The notes: generated by a model not told the origin, from the letters alone. Counted from the first letter of the stretch, positions 1-5,670 are shown. The stretch: 5,790 nt of DNA from Methanobrevibacter sp. (GCA_021442885.1 JABUVA010000040.1:25490-31279); one strand, 5' to 3'. Made by a program: numbers and translations.

Positions 1-867
1 TTTGGCATCTCTAGGAATATTATTATGAAACTCAAGAGCAATATCTACAATCTCAACAGAAGTATTACCAATACCTTTAAATGCCTTTACAACCCTAAAC
101 AAATAAATAAAATAATTAGAACGCTCTTTTTCATCAAAAGGATTTTCAGCCATTCTAGTAGCTATTAAATTAATAGCTTTACTTTGAAGAATCTGTAAAG
201 ACTCTTCCATATCCATTAATTCATCTTTCAAATCTGTCTGACCATCTAAAAAAGCAATCATAGAAGAACGAATCATTTTTTGAGCTTTCTTATACATTTT
301 ATTCAAATATTTAAGAATATCATCCTCAATTTCATAAACATCATTAATAACAAACTTTGCAATATGAGCACAATAATCACCAATTCTTTCTAACTCATAA
401 GCAATTTCATTATAAAGAACAGATTTAGAGAATTCAGGATTCTGATTAATACTAACAATAGTTTCAACTGATGTTCTTATTTTTTCAACCATATTATTAG
501 TAACAAAATCCATTTCAAGAGCCTCATTAGCCTCATCTACATCATGATTTAAAAGAGAATTAAAAGAACACTCTAATTGATTATGAACATGTTTAACCAT
601 ATTTCTAACCATATCATTAACAAAAATATTACCTGCATTATCCTTACTTCTAATATTGCCACCATAAGATTCTAAAAACTTTTCATAGCTTTTTAAATCA
701 ACAATATAACCTCTTTTAACAGTACCTTCCTTAACAAGAGGCTGCAATAGCTGAGTTACATATCTTCTAGTTATACCTAACTTTTCAGCTATTTCATCTT
801 GAGTAGCAGGATTTTCATATAATATTAAATCAAGAATATCTTTTAATGTTTGATCTCTTTTGCTCAT
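1..867 (-). CDS. Winged-helix PhoU-domain regulator, 3' end cut by window edge
   Basis: Reading the minus strand from ATG at 867-865 gives 289 open codons without a stop, so the C-terminus lies beyond base 1. Residues about 10-57 form a winged helix-turn-helix (TQDEIAEK helix, then TRRYVTQLLQPL as likely recognition helix, then a short wing). From about residue 90 to the edge the protein is all-helical and matches the PhoU fold of two three-helix bundles. The signature ELERIGDYCAHIAK is at 158-171 (E160-xxx-D164, the metal-binding ExxxD pattern). The equivalent site in the second bundle reads KGIGN (264-268), so its acidic residues are lost. HTH-PhoU fusions are known in archaea and are usually annotated as phosphate uptake regulators; DNA binding is inferred from the HTH. 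The gene starts one base after the stop of the upstream membrane-protein gene and has its own AGAGGT site, so the two are very probably co-transcribed and translationally coupled. Its ligand and targets cannot be read from the window. Confidence 0.88.
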   Translation of the reverse strand, partial: MSKRDQTLKDILDLILYENPATQDEIAEKLGITRRYVTQLLQPLVKEGTVKRGYIVDLKSYEKFLESYGGNIRSKDNAGNIFVNDMVRNMVKHVHNQLECSFNSLLNHDVDEANEALEMDFVTNNMVEKIRTSVETIVSINQNPEFSKSVLYNEIAYELERIGDYCAHIAKFVINDVYEIEDDILKYLNKMYKKAQKMIRSSMIAFLDGQTDLKDELMDMEESLQILQSKAINLIATRMAENPFDEKERSNYFIYLFRVVKAFKGIGNTSVEIVDIALEFHNNIPRDAK

Positions 868-868
868 A

Positions 869-1786
869 CTAATACCTCTTATCATCAAACTCATCAAATT
901 CATCAGATGGTTCATTACCTCTAAACCTAGGATTTTTAATAGCTTTTATTGAATTTCTTCTGAAGTGATTATTTTTTTGAGGGTGAGGATATCTTTCAGA
1001 ACCGTAATCGTCCTCATGTTGTCTATTATCATATTTAGACCTGTTAACTCTAATATTATTAGGTTGATTACGAAAATTAGAACTCTCATAATTATTATAC
1101 TCATTAGTTCTAGGTTTGCCTCTCATTACCTTATCATAGTCAAAGTCATTATTTTTATTAGAATTGGATTTATTCAAATTATTAGCAGCATTTTTTGCTA
1201 TAAGTAAAATAACAATGACAAGTAAAATAAATGCAAAAACCATAATTGCAAAATCAAAATGACCAAAAATCTTAGCTAATAATAAAGCTATTGGACCTGT
1301 TCCATCAGCAAATCCTCTAGCTAAAAAAATAAGTCCAATAAAACCTACAATAGCACCATGAGATTTTTTAATAATATTAGGTTTAAGTATAAATGGATAA
1401 ATAGCCATCACTAAAAGAGAAATTCCTAAAATCCTATATAAATTATTACTAAGAACATGCTGAATTTTAAGATAAGCATTTAAAAATGTTCCTGGAAGGA
1501 TTCCCCATTGTGATAAGAAAGCTGCAAGCAATAATAATTGAATAAATATAATAACTACTAATGGAAACAAGTAAGCTATCTCATACTCCAAGTTAAAATC
1601 AAATGAAAGTTTAGTAGAATTACCAAATTTATCTGTAACTGGCTTTTCTAACGCCTCAGCTAATACATTATAAAGTACTGAAGAGAGCACAGAACCAATA
1701 ATTGTCCCAGTAACTCCTAAAAAGTATGTGGTAATAGCTACAAAAGCAGATATGCAAGCAACTAAAACAATTTTAGCATTATTCAA
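869..1786 (-). CDS. Multi-pass membrane protein with hydrophilic charged tail
   Basis: This is a 305-residue protein that I do not recognise as a named family. About five hydrophobic segments are visible: residues 5-27, 70-92, 116-134, 142-160 and 178-197. Between the first two is a glycine/serine-rich stretch (GVTGTIIGSVLSSVLYNVLAEAL, roughly 24-46) that could pack as a helix. Residues about 198-305 are a hydrophilic, probably disordered tail rich in Asn, Arg, Asp and Tyr, with an RNSIKAIKNPRFRGN basic patch and an acidic end (DEFDEFDDKRY). The start is TTG at 1786-1784. It is the only start that keeps the first membrane helix, the next Met being at residue 127, and it follows an excellent GAGGTGAT site. 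The gene is first in an operon with the HTH-PhoU gene, which suggests the membrane protein is regulated by it or signals to it. That link is inference only. Transport, sensing or envelope roles are all possible. Confidence 0.85.
   Translation of the reverse strand: MNNAKIVLVACISAFVAITTYFLGVTGTIIGSVLSSVLYNVLAEALEKPVTDKFGNSTKLSFDFNLEYEIAYLFPLVVIIFIQLLLLAAFLSQWGILPGTFLNAYLKIQHVLSNNLYRILGISLLVMAIYPFILKPNIIKKSHGAIVGFIGLIFLARGFADGTGPIALLLAKIFGHFDFAIMVFAFILLVIVILLIAKNAANNLNKSNSNKNNDFDYDKVMRGKPRTNEYNNYESSNFRNQPNNIRVNRSKYDNRQHEDDYGSERYPHPQKNNHFRRNSIKAIKNPRFRGNEPSDEFDEFDDKRY
874..879 (-). promoter_or_regulatory. Ribosome binding site of the HTH-PhoU gene
   Basis: The minus strand reads AGAGGT six bases before the ATG at 867. 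It lies inside the last codons of the upstream gene, whose TAG stop is at 871-869. This supports the chosen start and translational coupling. Confidence 0.75.
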
Positions 1787-1789
1787 ATT

Positions 1790-1797
1790 ATCACCTC
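1790..1797 (-). promoter_or_regulatory. Strong ribosome binding site selecting a TTG start
   Basis: The minus strand reads GAGGTGAT three bases before TTG at 1786-1784. This is a full match to the archaeal 16S 3' end (anti-SD AUCACCUC). It decides the non-ATG start of the membrane-protein gene. Confidence 0.8.
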
Positions 1798-1842
1798 TTA
1801 AAACATAATAAAAAAATAACTATAAACAACAGATACAATTAG

Positions 1843-1850
1843 TATATAAA
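1843..1850 (-). promoter_or_regulatory. TATA box of the membrane protein / HTH-PhoU operon
   Basis: The minus strand reads TTTATATA, an archaeal box A. Transcription would start about 24-26 bases downstream, near 1820, leaving a leader of roughly 30 bases with the strong ribosome binding site. The larger plus-strand 13-mer tatataaatataa (1843-1855) recurs exactly at 2157-2169, in front of the tRNA genes. Confidence 0.55.
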
Positions 1851-1929
1851 TATAAAATTATATTTATAGTTTTTATTTTAACCTTAATAAAAAAATATGT
1901 ATTTTCTAAAATTAAATAATAATATAAAG

Positions 1930-1934
1930 AAAAA
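1930..1934 (-). terminator. Oligo-T terminator after tRNA-Thr
   Basis: Downstream of the tRNA-Thr discriminator base the minus strand reads CTG then TTTTT, followed by CTTTATATT. Short T-tracts without a hairpin are the usual archaeal termination signal. The tract ends the tRNA unit about 80 bases before the next minus-strand promoter. Confidence 0.5.
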
Positions 1935-1937
1935 CAG

Positions 1938-2010
1938 AGCCTTAGGGGGGATTCGAACCCCCGACTTCTACCTTACCAAGGTAGCGCTCTACCAGCTGAG
2001 CCACTAAGGC
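1938..2010 (-). tRNA. tRNA-Thr (anticodon GGT)
   Basis: The minus strand folds into a full cloverleaf. It has a perfect 7-bp acceptor stem GCCTTAG/CTAAGGC, D stem GCTC/GAGC with loop AGCTGGTA, and anticodon stem CTACC/GGTAG with loop TTGGTAA. The T stem is GGGGG/CCCCC with loop TTCGAAT. The anticodon GGT at 1977-1975 reads ACC/ACU threonine codons. The discriminator base at 1938 is T (U73), as expected for archaeal tRNA-Thr. CCA is not encoded. The anticodon loop has no intron. It lies 27 bases after tRNA-Leu on the same strand, too close for a comfortable promoter of its own, so the pair is probably co-transcribed. Confidence 0.96.
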
Positions 2011-2035
2011 AAAATCGGACTTAAGAAATTAAAAT

Positions 2036-2121
<86 letters not shown>

Positions 2122-2156
2122 TTAAAATAACAACAATATAATGTTAGTTTTTATGC

Positions 2157-2164
2157 TATATAAA
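2157..2164 (-). promoter_or_regulatory. TATA box of the tRNA-Leu/tRNA-Thr unit
   Basis: The minus strand reads TTTATATA about 37 bases before the mature tRNA-Leu 5' end. A start 24-26 bases downstream, near 2133, leaves a short 5' leader for RNase P. The surrounding 13-mer is identical to the one at 1843-1855. Confidence 0.6.
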
Positions 2165-2216
2165 TATAACTATTTAATTAATAAATACCTAAAAAAACTG
2201 AATTTTTCAAAAATAA

Positions 2217-2224
2217 TATAAATA
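2217..2224 (+). promoter_or_regulatory. TATA box of the ferredoxin-polymerase operon
   Basis: TATAAATA is preceded by the A-rich CAAAAATAA, which resembles a BRE. The predicted start is near 2243, about 27 bases before the TTG at 2270. A second A+T box, CATATATTAT (2231-2240), would instead give a near-leaderless message starting at the ATG at 2258. The box faces away from the divergent tRNA promoter. Confidence 0.45.
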
Positions 2225-2259
2225 ATCAGTCATATATTATTTAATAATAAAAAATTTAT

Positions 2260-2263
2260 GGTG
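2260..2263 (+). promoter_or_regulatory. GGTG ribosome binding site favouring the TTG start of the ferredoxin
   Basis: GGTG lies six bases before TTG at 2270. The upstream ATG at 2258 has no purine-rich site in front of it, only an A/T stretch. This spacing matches the GGT-6-ATG spacing at 3259 in the same operon. Confidence 0.45.
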
Positions 2264-2269
2264 TTAATA

Positions 2270-2446
2270 TTGATTAAAATAGATAAAGATGAATGTGCCG
2301 TTTGTGAAGATTGTGTTGATGTATGTCCAGAAGGAGCTATTGAAAAAAAAGTATATAACATAGTAATACACCCAGATAAATGTGATAAATGTGGCGAATG
2401 CATAGATGTATGTGCAGTAGGCGCTATATACGATGATGAAGAATAA
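2270..2446 (+). CDS. Small 2[4Fe-4S] ferredoxin
   Basis: This is a soluble, acidic electron carrier of about 58 residues, cytoplasmic, holding two [4Fe-4S] clusters. Two cysteine motifs are present in the correct spacing: C-AV-C-ED-C-VDV-CP near the N-terminus and C-DK-C-GE-C-IDV-CA in the second half. The second motif has Ala where Pro usually follows the last Cys. The length matches the clostridial-type or methanogen ferredoxins. An in-frame ATG at 2258 would add MVLI ahead of the usual N-terminus. TTG at 2270 is preferred because it gives MIKIDKDEC, typical of the family, and has a GGTG site at good spacing, but the ATG cannot be excluded. It is first in an operon with an anchored surface protein and a repeat-unit polymerase, an unexpected pairing. 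Its redox partner is unknown. Confidence 0.9.
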   Translation: MIKIDKDECAVCEDCVDVCPEGAIEKKVYNIVIHPDKCDKCGECIDVCAVGAIYDDEE

Positions 2447-2447
2447 T

Positions 2448-2452
2448 AAGGT
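2448..2452 (+). promoter_or_regulatory. Ribosome binding site deciding the start of the anchored protein
   Basis: AAGGT ends six bases before ATG at 2459. It directly abuts the alternative TTG at 2453, leaving no spacing, so ATG 2459 is the better start. Confidence 0.6.
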
Positions 2453-2458
2453 TTGAAT

Positions 2459-3247
2459 ATGAAAAAACCAAAATTTTTAAGAAAATTAACAATAGTTGAT
2501 TATTTAATTATAATAATTGTCATTATTGCAATTGTTTTTGCTTTCATCCATATTACTTCAGATGATAAAAATGAAGCAGAATCAACATCATTTGACTCAT
2601 CTACCTTAAATAAAATTGTTGAGAAATATTTAGGTTATTATAATAAGGGAGAAATAGTACATACTTCTATTGAGGGAACAAACTCATCTAATAACAAAAA
2701 AGTGAATATTAAAGGTGAGATTATCTGGATGGATGATGATCGAGGAAGTAATGTGAAAATATTAGTAAAATCAGGTAATGAGACTTATTTATGTGGTTTA
2801 TATAAAGACATTCCTAATGCGGATATTTATATTGATAAAGTTTCTCTAGAAGTAAATGGAAGTAAATATTCCAATCTTACTGAATTTTCAATAAATCCAT
2901 CAAATATTAGTTCTATTGATAATTTAACTAAAGGATTAGATAATTATTCTAATTATGAGCTTACAACTAATATTGCTTTAAATGAATTAGATAATGTAAA
3001 CTTCCAAGAATTAACAAACAGATTATATGATAATGGCAGAGTCTCATTAAAATTATCCAGTACTGGTTTTACTCAAAAAATAACAATAGTTAGAGCTTCA
3101 TCTGATGATTTAACTATGGCCAATAATGTTTTAGGAAATATTAATGGTGTAAGTGATGATATTGTTATTAGAGTCTATAATTGTACATTAGATGAACAGA
3201 AGTTTATTGAAAATAATTATGATGTAGTGAATGTTAAAACTTATTAA
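2459..3247 (+). CDS. Membrane-anchored extracytoplasmic protein, possibly DUF4330-like
   Basis: This is a 262-residue protein. A short basic N-terminus (MKKPKFLRKL) leads into one transmembrane helix at about 12-33 (TIVDYLIIIIVIIAIVFAFI). By the positive-inside rule the remaining 229 residues lie outside the cell. The exterior is Asn/Ser/Asp-rich and appears mainly beta-stranded from 66 to 145. It carries eight N-x-S/T sequons (N75, N107, N133, N139, N149, N155, N162, N241). The IVDYLIIII opening resembles DUF4330 proteins, which have a similar anchor, but I place this family with low confidence. The start is ATG at 2459, not the in-frame TTG six bases earlier, because of the AAGGT site. It lies 12 bases after the ferredoxin and 11 bases before the polymerase, so it is surely in the same operon. 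A role as accessory factor in surface glycan assembly is inferred from context only. Confidence 0.8.
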   Translation: MKKPKFLRKLTIVDYLIIIIVIIAIVFAFIHITSDDKNEAESTSFDSSTLNKIVEKYLGYYNKGEIVHTSIEGTNSSNNKKVNIKGEIIWMDDDRGSNVKILVKSGNETYLCGLYKDIPNADIYIDKVSLEVNGSKYSNLTEFSINPSNISSIDNLTKGLDNYSNYELTTNIALNELDNVNFQELTNRLYDNGRVSLKLSSTGFTQKITIVRASSDDLTMANNVLGNINGVSDDIVIRVYNCTLDEQKFIENNYDVVNVKTY

Positions 3248-3258
3248 ATGGTAAAAAT

Positions 3259-4563
3259 ATGAGTTTAATATATTCAAAATTAACAACAATCATAAATAGG
3301 ATAGCCTACGAAATTCGTAGGTCTTTTATTTTTTCTACAATTTTTTCTATTTTAAAATTTATTGAAGATCAGTGGGTAAATAGCTATTTTAAGAGTTTAT
3401 ATCCCTCTGAGAATTTTTTAAATAATGTTAATAAAAATACCATTATCAATAAGTATATTTTTTCACCTCTGCTTATACTGTTTGTTTTTGCAATATTTCT
3501 TATATTATCTTTAAATAGACTAACTATAAGTCTTACAATAACAATTGCAGTAGCTTTTATTTTCTTTTTTATTGGAGCTGTTATTTTACCTAGGTTCTTT
3601 TTAAATAATGTTAATGAAAAAGTGTTGGTTGATTTTAAAGATAAAGATATGTATAGTATTGGATTTTGTTTACTTTTAGTTTCTATTATCTTTTTCTTTA
3701 TCTCTATTGCATCTGTTGGTGGAATTCCACTTTTAAAACCCTCAATTAGATATTTACTCAAACCTGCTTTTACAATGCCTGTTTTTTTATGTATTCCTGC
3801 TATTTGTATACTTGGTAGTGTTTATGTAAATTATTATAAAAATTCTAAAATTACAAGATCCCAATTAAGATTTAGATTTTTACTTTTAGTTGTTATTTGT
3901 TGTGTTTTTCTATTGGCTTTAGGATATAGGACCCCATTACTTGCTGTTATTCTTATTATGATTATTATTGGTTATTATGGTAATGTTCTCTCTCCATGGG
4001 AGGTTGTAATAGGTGCTTTAATTTGTGTACTTGCAATTATTGGTATTGGTTATTTTAGATCTTTAAGTGAGTTACAGATTAGTTCAGCTACTAGTCCTTT
4101 TTATACTCTTCAATCCAGGGCAGATTTCACATTACATGTTCTTGATTTGCTTAATTTTATTGGTGCAGATTTTGGAGTAACTAAAGGTTCTGTTATAGCT
4201 AGTTCTATACCTGGAAGTGAACTTGGACCTCGTATGATGATTGGAAAGCTTATTTCATGGAGAAGTGAAGTTACTGTAACACCTACTTTAATTGGCCAGA
4301 TGGTAATTGATTTTGGACGTGTTGGTGTTGCTTTTGGAATGTGTGTTCTTGGTTTTATTTTAGGGATTGGTTTTAAGATTGTTAAAAAAACAGGAAATTA
4401 TTTCTATATTGGTCTTTATGGTTTACTTTTAACCTATGCTGTTCTTGGAGTTGAAACTGGTATTTTAGATATCCAAGTTTTAATCTATTTTTTAATAGCT
4501 ATTTTAATTTATATTGTTTATATTTTAAAAAGTAGTAAAACACTAGGGGAGAATATAGGTTAA
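3259..4563 (+). CDS. Probable oligosaccharide repeat-unit polymerase (Wzy-like)
   Basis: This 434-residue integral membrane protein has about nine or ten hydrophobic helices (66-85, 89-109, 132-152, 172-191, 207-221, 225-241, 246-264, 345-372, 381-400, 402-423). A large extracytoplasmic-type loop runs from about 265 to 344. This layout, the length, and the motifs GGIPLL (154-159), GYRTPL (222-227), SRADFT (286-291) and ELGPR (321-325) fit the archaeal/bacterial polymerases that join lipid-linked oligosaccharide repeats on the outer face of the membrane. The assignment rests on topology and remembered motifs, so a ligase or flippase-like role is not excluded. The first 61 residues are not membrane-spanning and contain a 20-residue repeat (SLIYSKL, SFIFSTI, SYFKSLY at 2, 22 and 42). 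ATG 3259 is preceded by a weak GGT six bases upstream; the next Met is residue 131, so this start is firm. It is last in the operon. Confidence 0.78.
   Translation: MSLIYSKLTTIINRIAYEIRRSFIFSTIFSILKFIEDQWVNSYFKSLYPSENFLNNVNKNTIINKYIFSPLLILFVFAIFLILSLNRLTISLTITIAVAFIFFFIGAVILPRFFLNNVNEKVLVDFKDKDMYSIGFCLLLVSIIFFFISIASVGGIPLLKPSIRYLLKPAFTMPVFLCIPAICILGSVYVNYYKNSKITRSQLRFRFLLLVVICCVFLLALGYRTPLLAVILIMIIIGYYGNVLSPWEVVIGALICVLAIIGIGYFRSLSELQISSATSPFYTLQSRADFTLHVLDLLNFIGADFGVTKGSVIASSIPGSELGPRMMIGKLISWRSEVTVTPTLIGQMVIDFGRVGVAFGMCVLGFILGIGFKIVKKTGNYFYIGLYGLLLTYAVLGVETGILDIQVLIYFLIAILIYIVYILKSSKTLGENIG
3305..3321. repeat. 17-bp perfect palindrome inside the polymerase 5' coding region
   Basis: CCTACGAA-A-TTCGTAGG has perfect 8-bp arms around one central base and is followed on the plus strand by TCTTTTATTTTTTCT. 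It lies about 46 bases into the polymerase gene and encodes residues 16-21. It could fold as a short hairpin with a T-rich tail or be a protein binding site, or be chance. Confidence 0.5.
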
Positions 4564-4583
4564 AAACCTATACCTAGCTTTTT
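4554..4583 (+). terminator. Hairpin and T-tract at the end of the polymerase gene
   Basis: TATAGGTT-AAA-AACCTATA (4554-4572) is a perfect 8-bp inverted repeat whose first arm and loop contain the TAA stop codon (4561-4563). CTTTTT follows at 4578-4583. This is a good candidate for ending the ferredoxin-polymerase transcript. Confidence 0.6.
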
Positions 4584-4608
4584 ATTAAACTTGTGTTTAA
4601 TAGTTTTG
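4583..4608 (+). terminator. Second hairpin with T-rich tail
   Basis: TATTAAAC-TTGT-GTTTAATA (4583-4602) has perfect 8-bp arms and a four-base loop and is followed by GTTTTG. It directly follows the first hairpin and may act as a back-up terminator. It could also work for transcripts from the opposite strand. Confidence 0.4.
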
Positions 4609-4669
4609 TGTTAAACCCTAAAAATTTTTATTTTAGAGATTTCTTATTTGGCTGAATAATATAAAAGAG

Positions 4670-4699
4670 GGTGAAGTTTAGGCGTGCCTAAATTTCATC
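4670..4699. promoter_or_regulatory. Palindrome copy 1, candidate operator TTTAGG-N4-CCTAAA
   Basis: The core TTTAGGCGTGCCTAAA (4677-4692) is a perfect palindrome of 7-bp arms around GT. Pairing extends to 14 bp in RNA from 4670 to 4699, with two G-U pairs. The 19-base unit 4676-4694 recurs at 4735-4753 with two changes. TTAGG-N4-CCTAA is also contained in the DtxR/IdeR operator consensus of bacteria, so a metal-dependent repressor site is a reasonable but unproven reading. It overlaps the first bases of the transcript predicted from the TATA box at 4726-4733. Confidence 0.55.
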
Positions 4700-4725
4700 A
4701 CCAATAATAATGTTGTAACTCATCA

Positions 4726-4733
4726 TATATAAA
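4726..4733 (-). promoter_or_regulatory. Candidate orphan TATA box between the two palindromes
   Basis: The minus strand reads TTTATATA, the same box as at the operon and tRNA promoters on this strand. Palindrome copy 2 ends two bases upstream of it, and copy 1 lies at about +12 to +27 of the predicted start near 4704. No open reading frame of useful length follows on the minus strand before the polymerase gene. Confidence 0.35.
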
Positions 4734-4735
4734 TG

Positions 4736-4751
4736 TTTAGGTATGCCTAAA
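4736..4751. promoter_or_regulatory. Palindrome copy 2, candidate operator
   Basis: TTTAGGTATGCCTAAA has 6-bp arms around TATG. It is 59 bases from copy 1, measured centre to centre. It overlaps the TAG stop (4749-4747) of the convergent methyltransferase gene, so the palindrome itself supplies that stop codon. Confidence 0.5.
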
Positions 4752-5649
4752 TTATGAATATATTTTTACTAACACCTGCAAGTTTTTCCTCAATTTCAGA
4801 TATATCCACACCTGGAAAAGCATCAATAATAGCCAAATCAACATTAGGTACAGTTAAATCTTCAATAGATTCATTATAAATTTCATAAAGATCATCCTCA
4901 ATATTATTCAATTTAAGATTAACTTTAAGATTCTCAATAGCTTGAGGATTAATATCATTAAAAATTACTTTTTTAAAACCATATTTTAATAAAAATATCC
5001 CAATAGCTCCAGAACCACACATCCCATCAATAGCTATTCCTTTGTTAATATTTTCATTTTCTAGATAATTATAAAGATTTAAAAGTTTTACCTCAGTTGT
5101 AGAAGCCACTTCAATATGAGAATTCTTCTGATTTTTAGATATAACAATTAAATCCTTAATTAAAGTTCTTAAAACATCAACTCTATCAGACTCTCCAGCA
5201 AGTAATTCAAACTCAAAATTATCAGAATTACGATTAAGAATACCTACAGTGTCACTTCCACTTCCTTTTAAAACACCTTTAACTTCAGGTACTTCATTAA
5301 ATAATCTTAAGGCAACATTTTCATTGAAATCAGGATGAATTAAAATTAAGTCATCACTACCAATAAACTGTGGATTAAAATTACTATAACAAAAAGCAGG
5401 CATTGGAATAGGAGAATTTCTTCTAAGAGTAGCATTTTGATTAACAACATCTTCTTCAATCATTATTTTTAAAATATGAGACATAACAACATCTAAAGGA
5501 CGTTTACCACAGGAACATTTATGGAAATCCTTATCTAATTTTGAATAATCAGGAAAATCAACAATTGGTGTGAATTTTTTAATCTTAACATCAACACAAT
5601 CACTACATTGATTTAAATTATTGATTTTATCTTGAATTTTTTGATTCAT
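4747..5649 (-). CDS. Class I SAM-dependent methyltransferase, substrate unknown
   Basis: This is a 300-residue soluble protein. The C-terminal Rossmann domain shows motif I as AIDGMCGSGAIGI (206-218), the acidic loop FNDINPQAI (230-238), and motif IV as DLAIIDAFPG (271-280). The NDINPQAIENLKVNLKLN stretch resembles tRNA methyltransferases of the Trm5/Trm1 type and PrmA-like enzymes, so RNA or protein is a likely substrate, but I cannot name it. The N-terminal part carries C15-x2-C18 and C45-x-C47-G, a possible zinc site. Residues 80-165 form a separate domain of unknown function. The protein ends immediately after what looks like strand 5 (KNIFII); strands 6 and 7 of the standard fold are not evident, so it may be C-terminally shortened. 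The start ATG at 5649 has no ribosome binding site, and a TATA-like box 26 bases upstream suggests a leaderless message. It is convergent with the polymerase operon. Confidence 0.85.
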   Translation of the reverse strand: MNQKIQDKINNLNQCSDCVDVKIKKFTPIVDFPDYSKLDKDFHKCSCGKRPLDVVMSHILKIMIEEDVVNQNATLRRNSPIPMPAFCYSNFNPQFIGSDDLILIHPDFNENVALRLFNEVPEVKGVLKGSGSDTVGILNRNSDNFEFELLAGESDRVDVLRTLIKDLIVISKNQKNSHIEVASTTEVKLLNLYNYLENENINKGIAIDGMCGSGAIGIFLLKYGFKKVIFNDINPQAIENLKVNLKLNNIEDDLYEIYNESIEDLTVPNVDLAIIDAFPGVDISEIEEKLAGVSKNIFII

Positions 5650-5670
5650 AATAATAATTTGATTTAATAA

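Noticed and set aside
965..1207. 80-codon plus-strand open frame opposite the membrane-protein tail
   Set aside because: It is the antisense of a well-supported gene, has an Ile-rich composition expected from reversed A/T-rich codons, and has no ribosome binding site or recognisable domain.
2453..2458. TTG start six bases upstream of the anchored protein's ATG
   Set aside because: The AAGGT site directly touches it, leaving no spacing, whereas ATG 2459 has the usual six bases.
3248..3262. Tiny frame ATG-GTA-AAA-ATA-TGA overlapping the polymerase start
   Set aside because: Four codons with an ATGA overlap is likely chance in this base composition. It could at most aid coupling.
3384..3761. 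125-codon minus-strand open frame inside the polymerase gene
   Set aside because: Its Lys/Ile-rich product is the shadow of membrane-helix codons on the other strand. There is no promoter or ribosome binding site.
4695..4701. Minus-strand GTGATGA resembling a C box of a C/D guide RNA
   Set aside because: No CTGA D box is found at a suitable distance on the same strand, and the hairpin pairing explains the bases.
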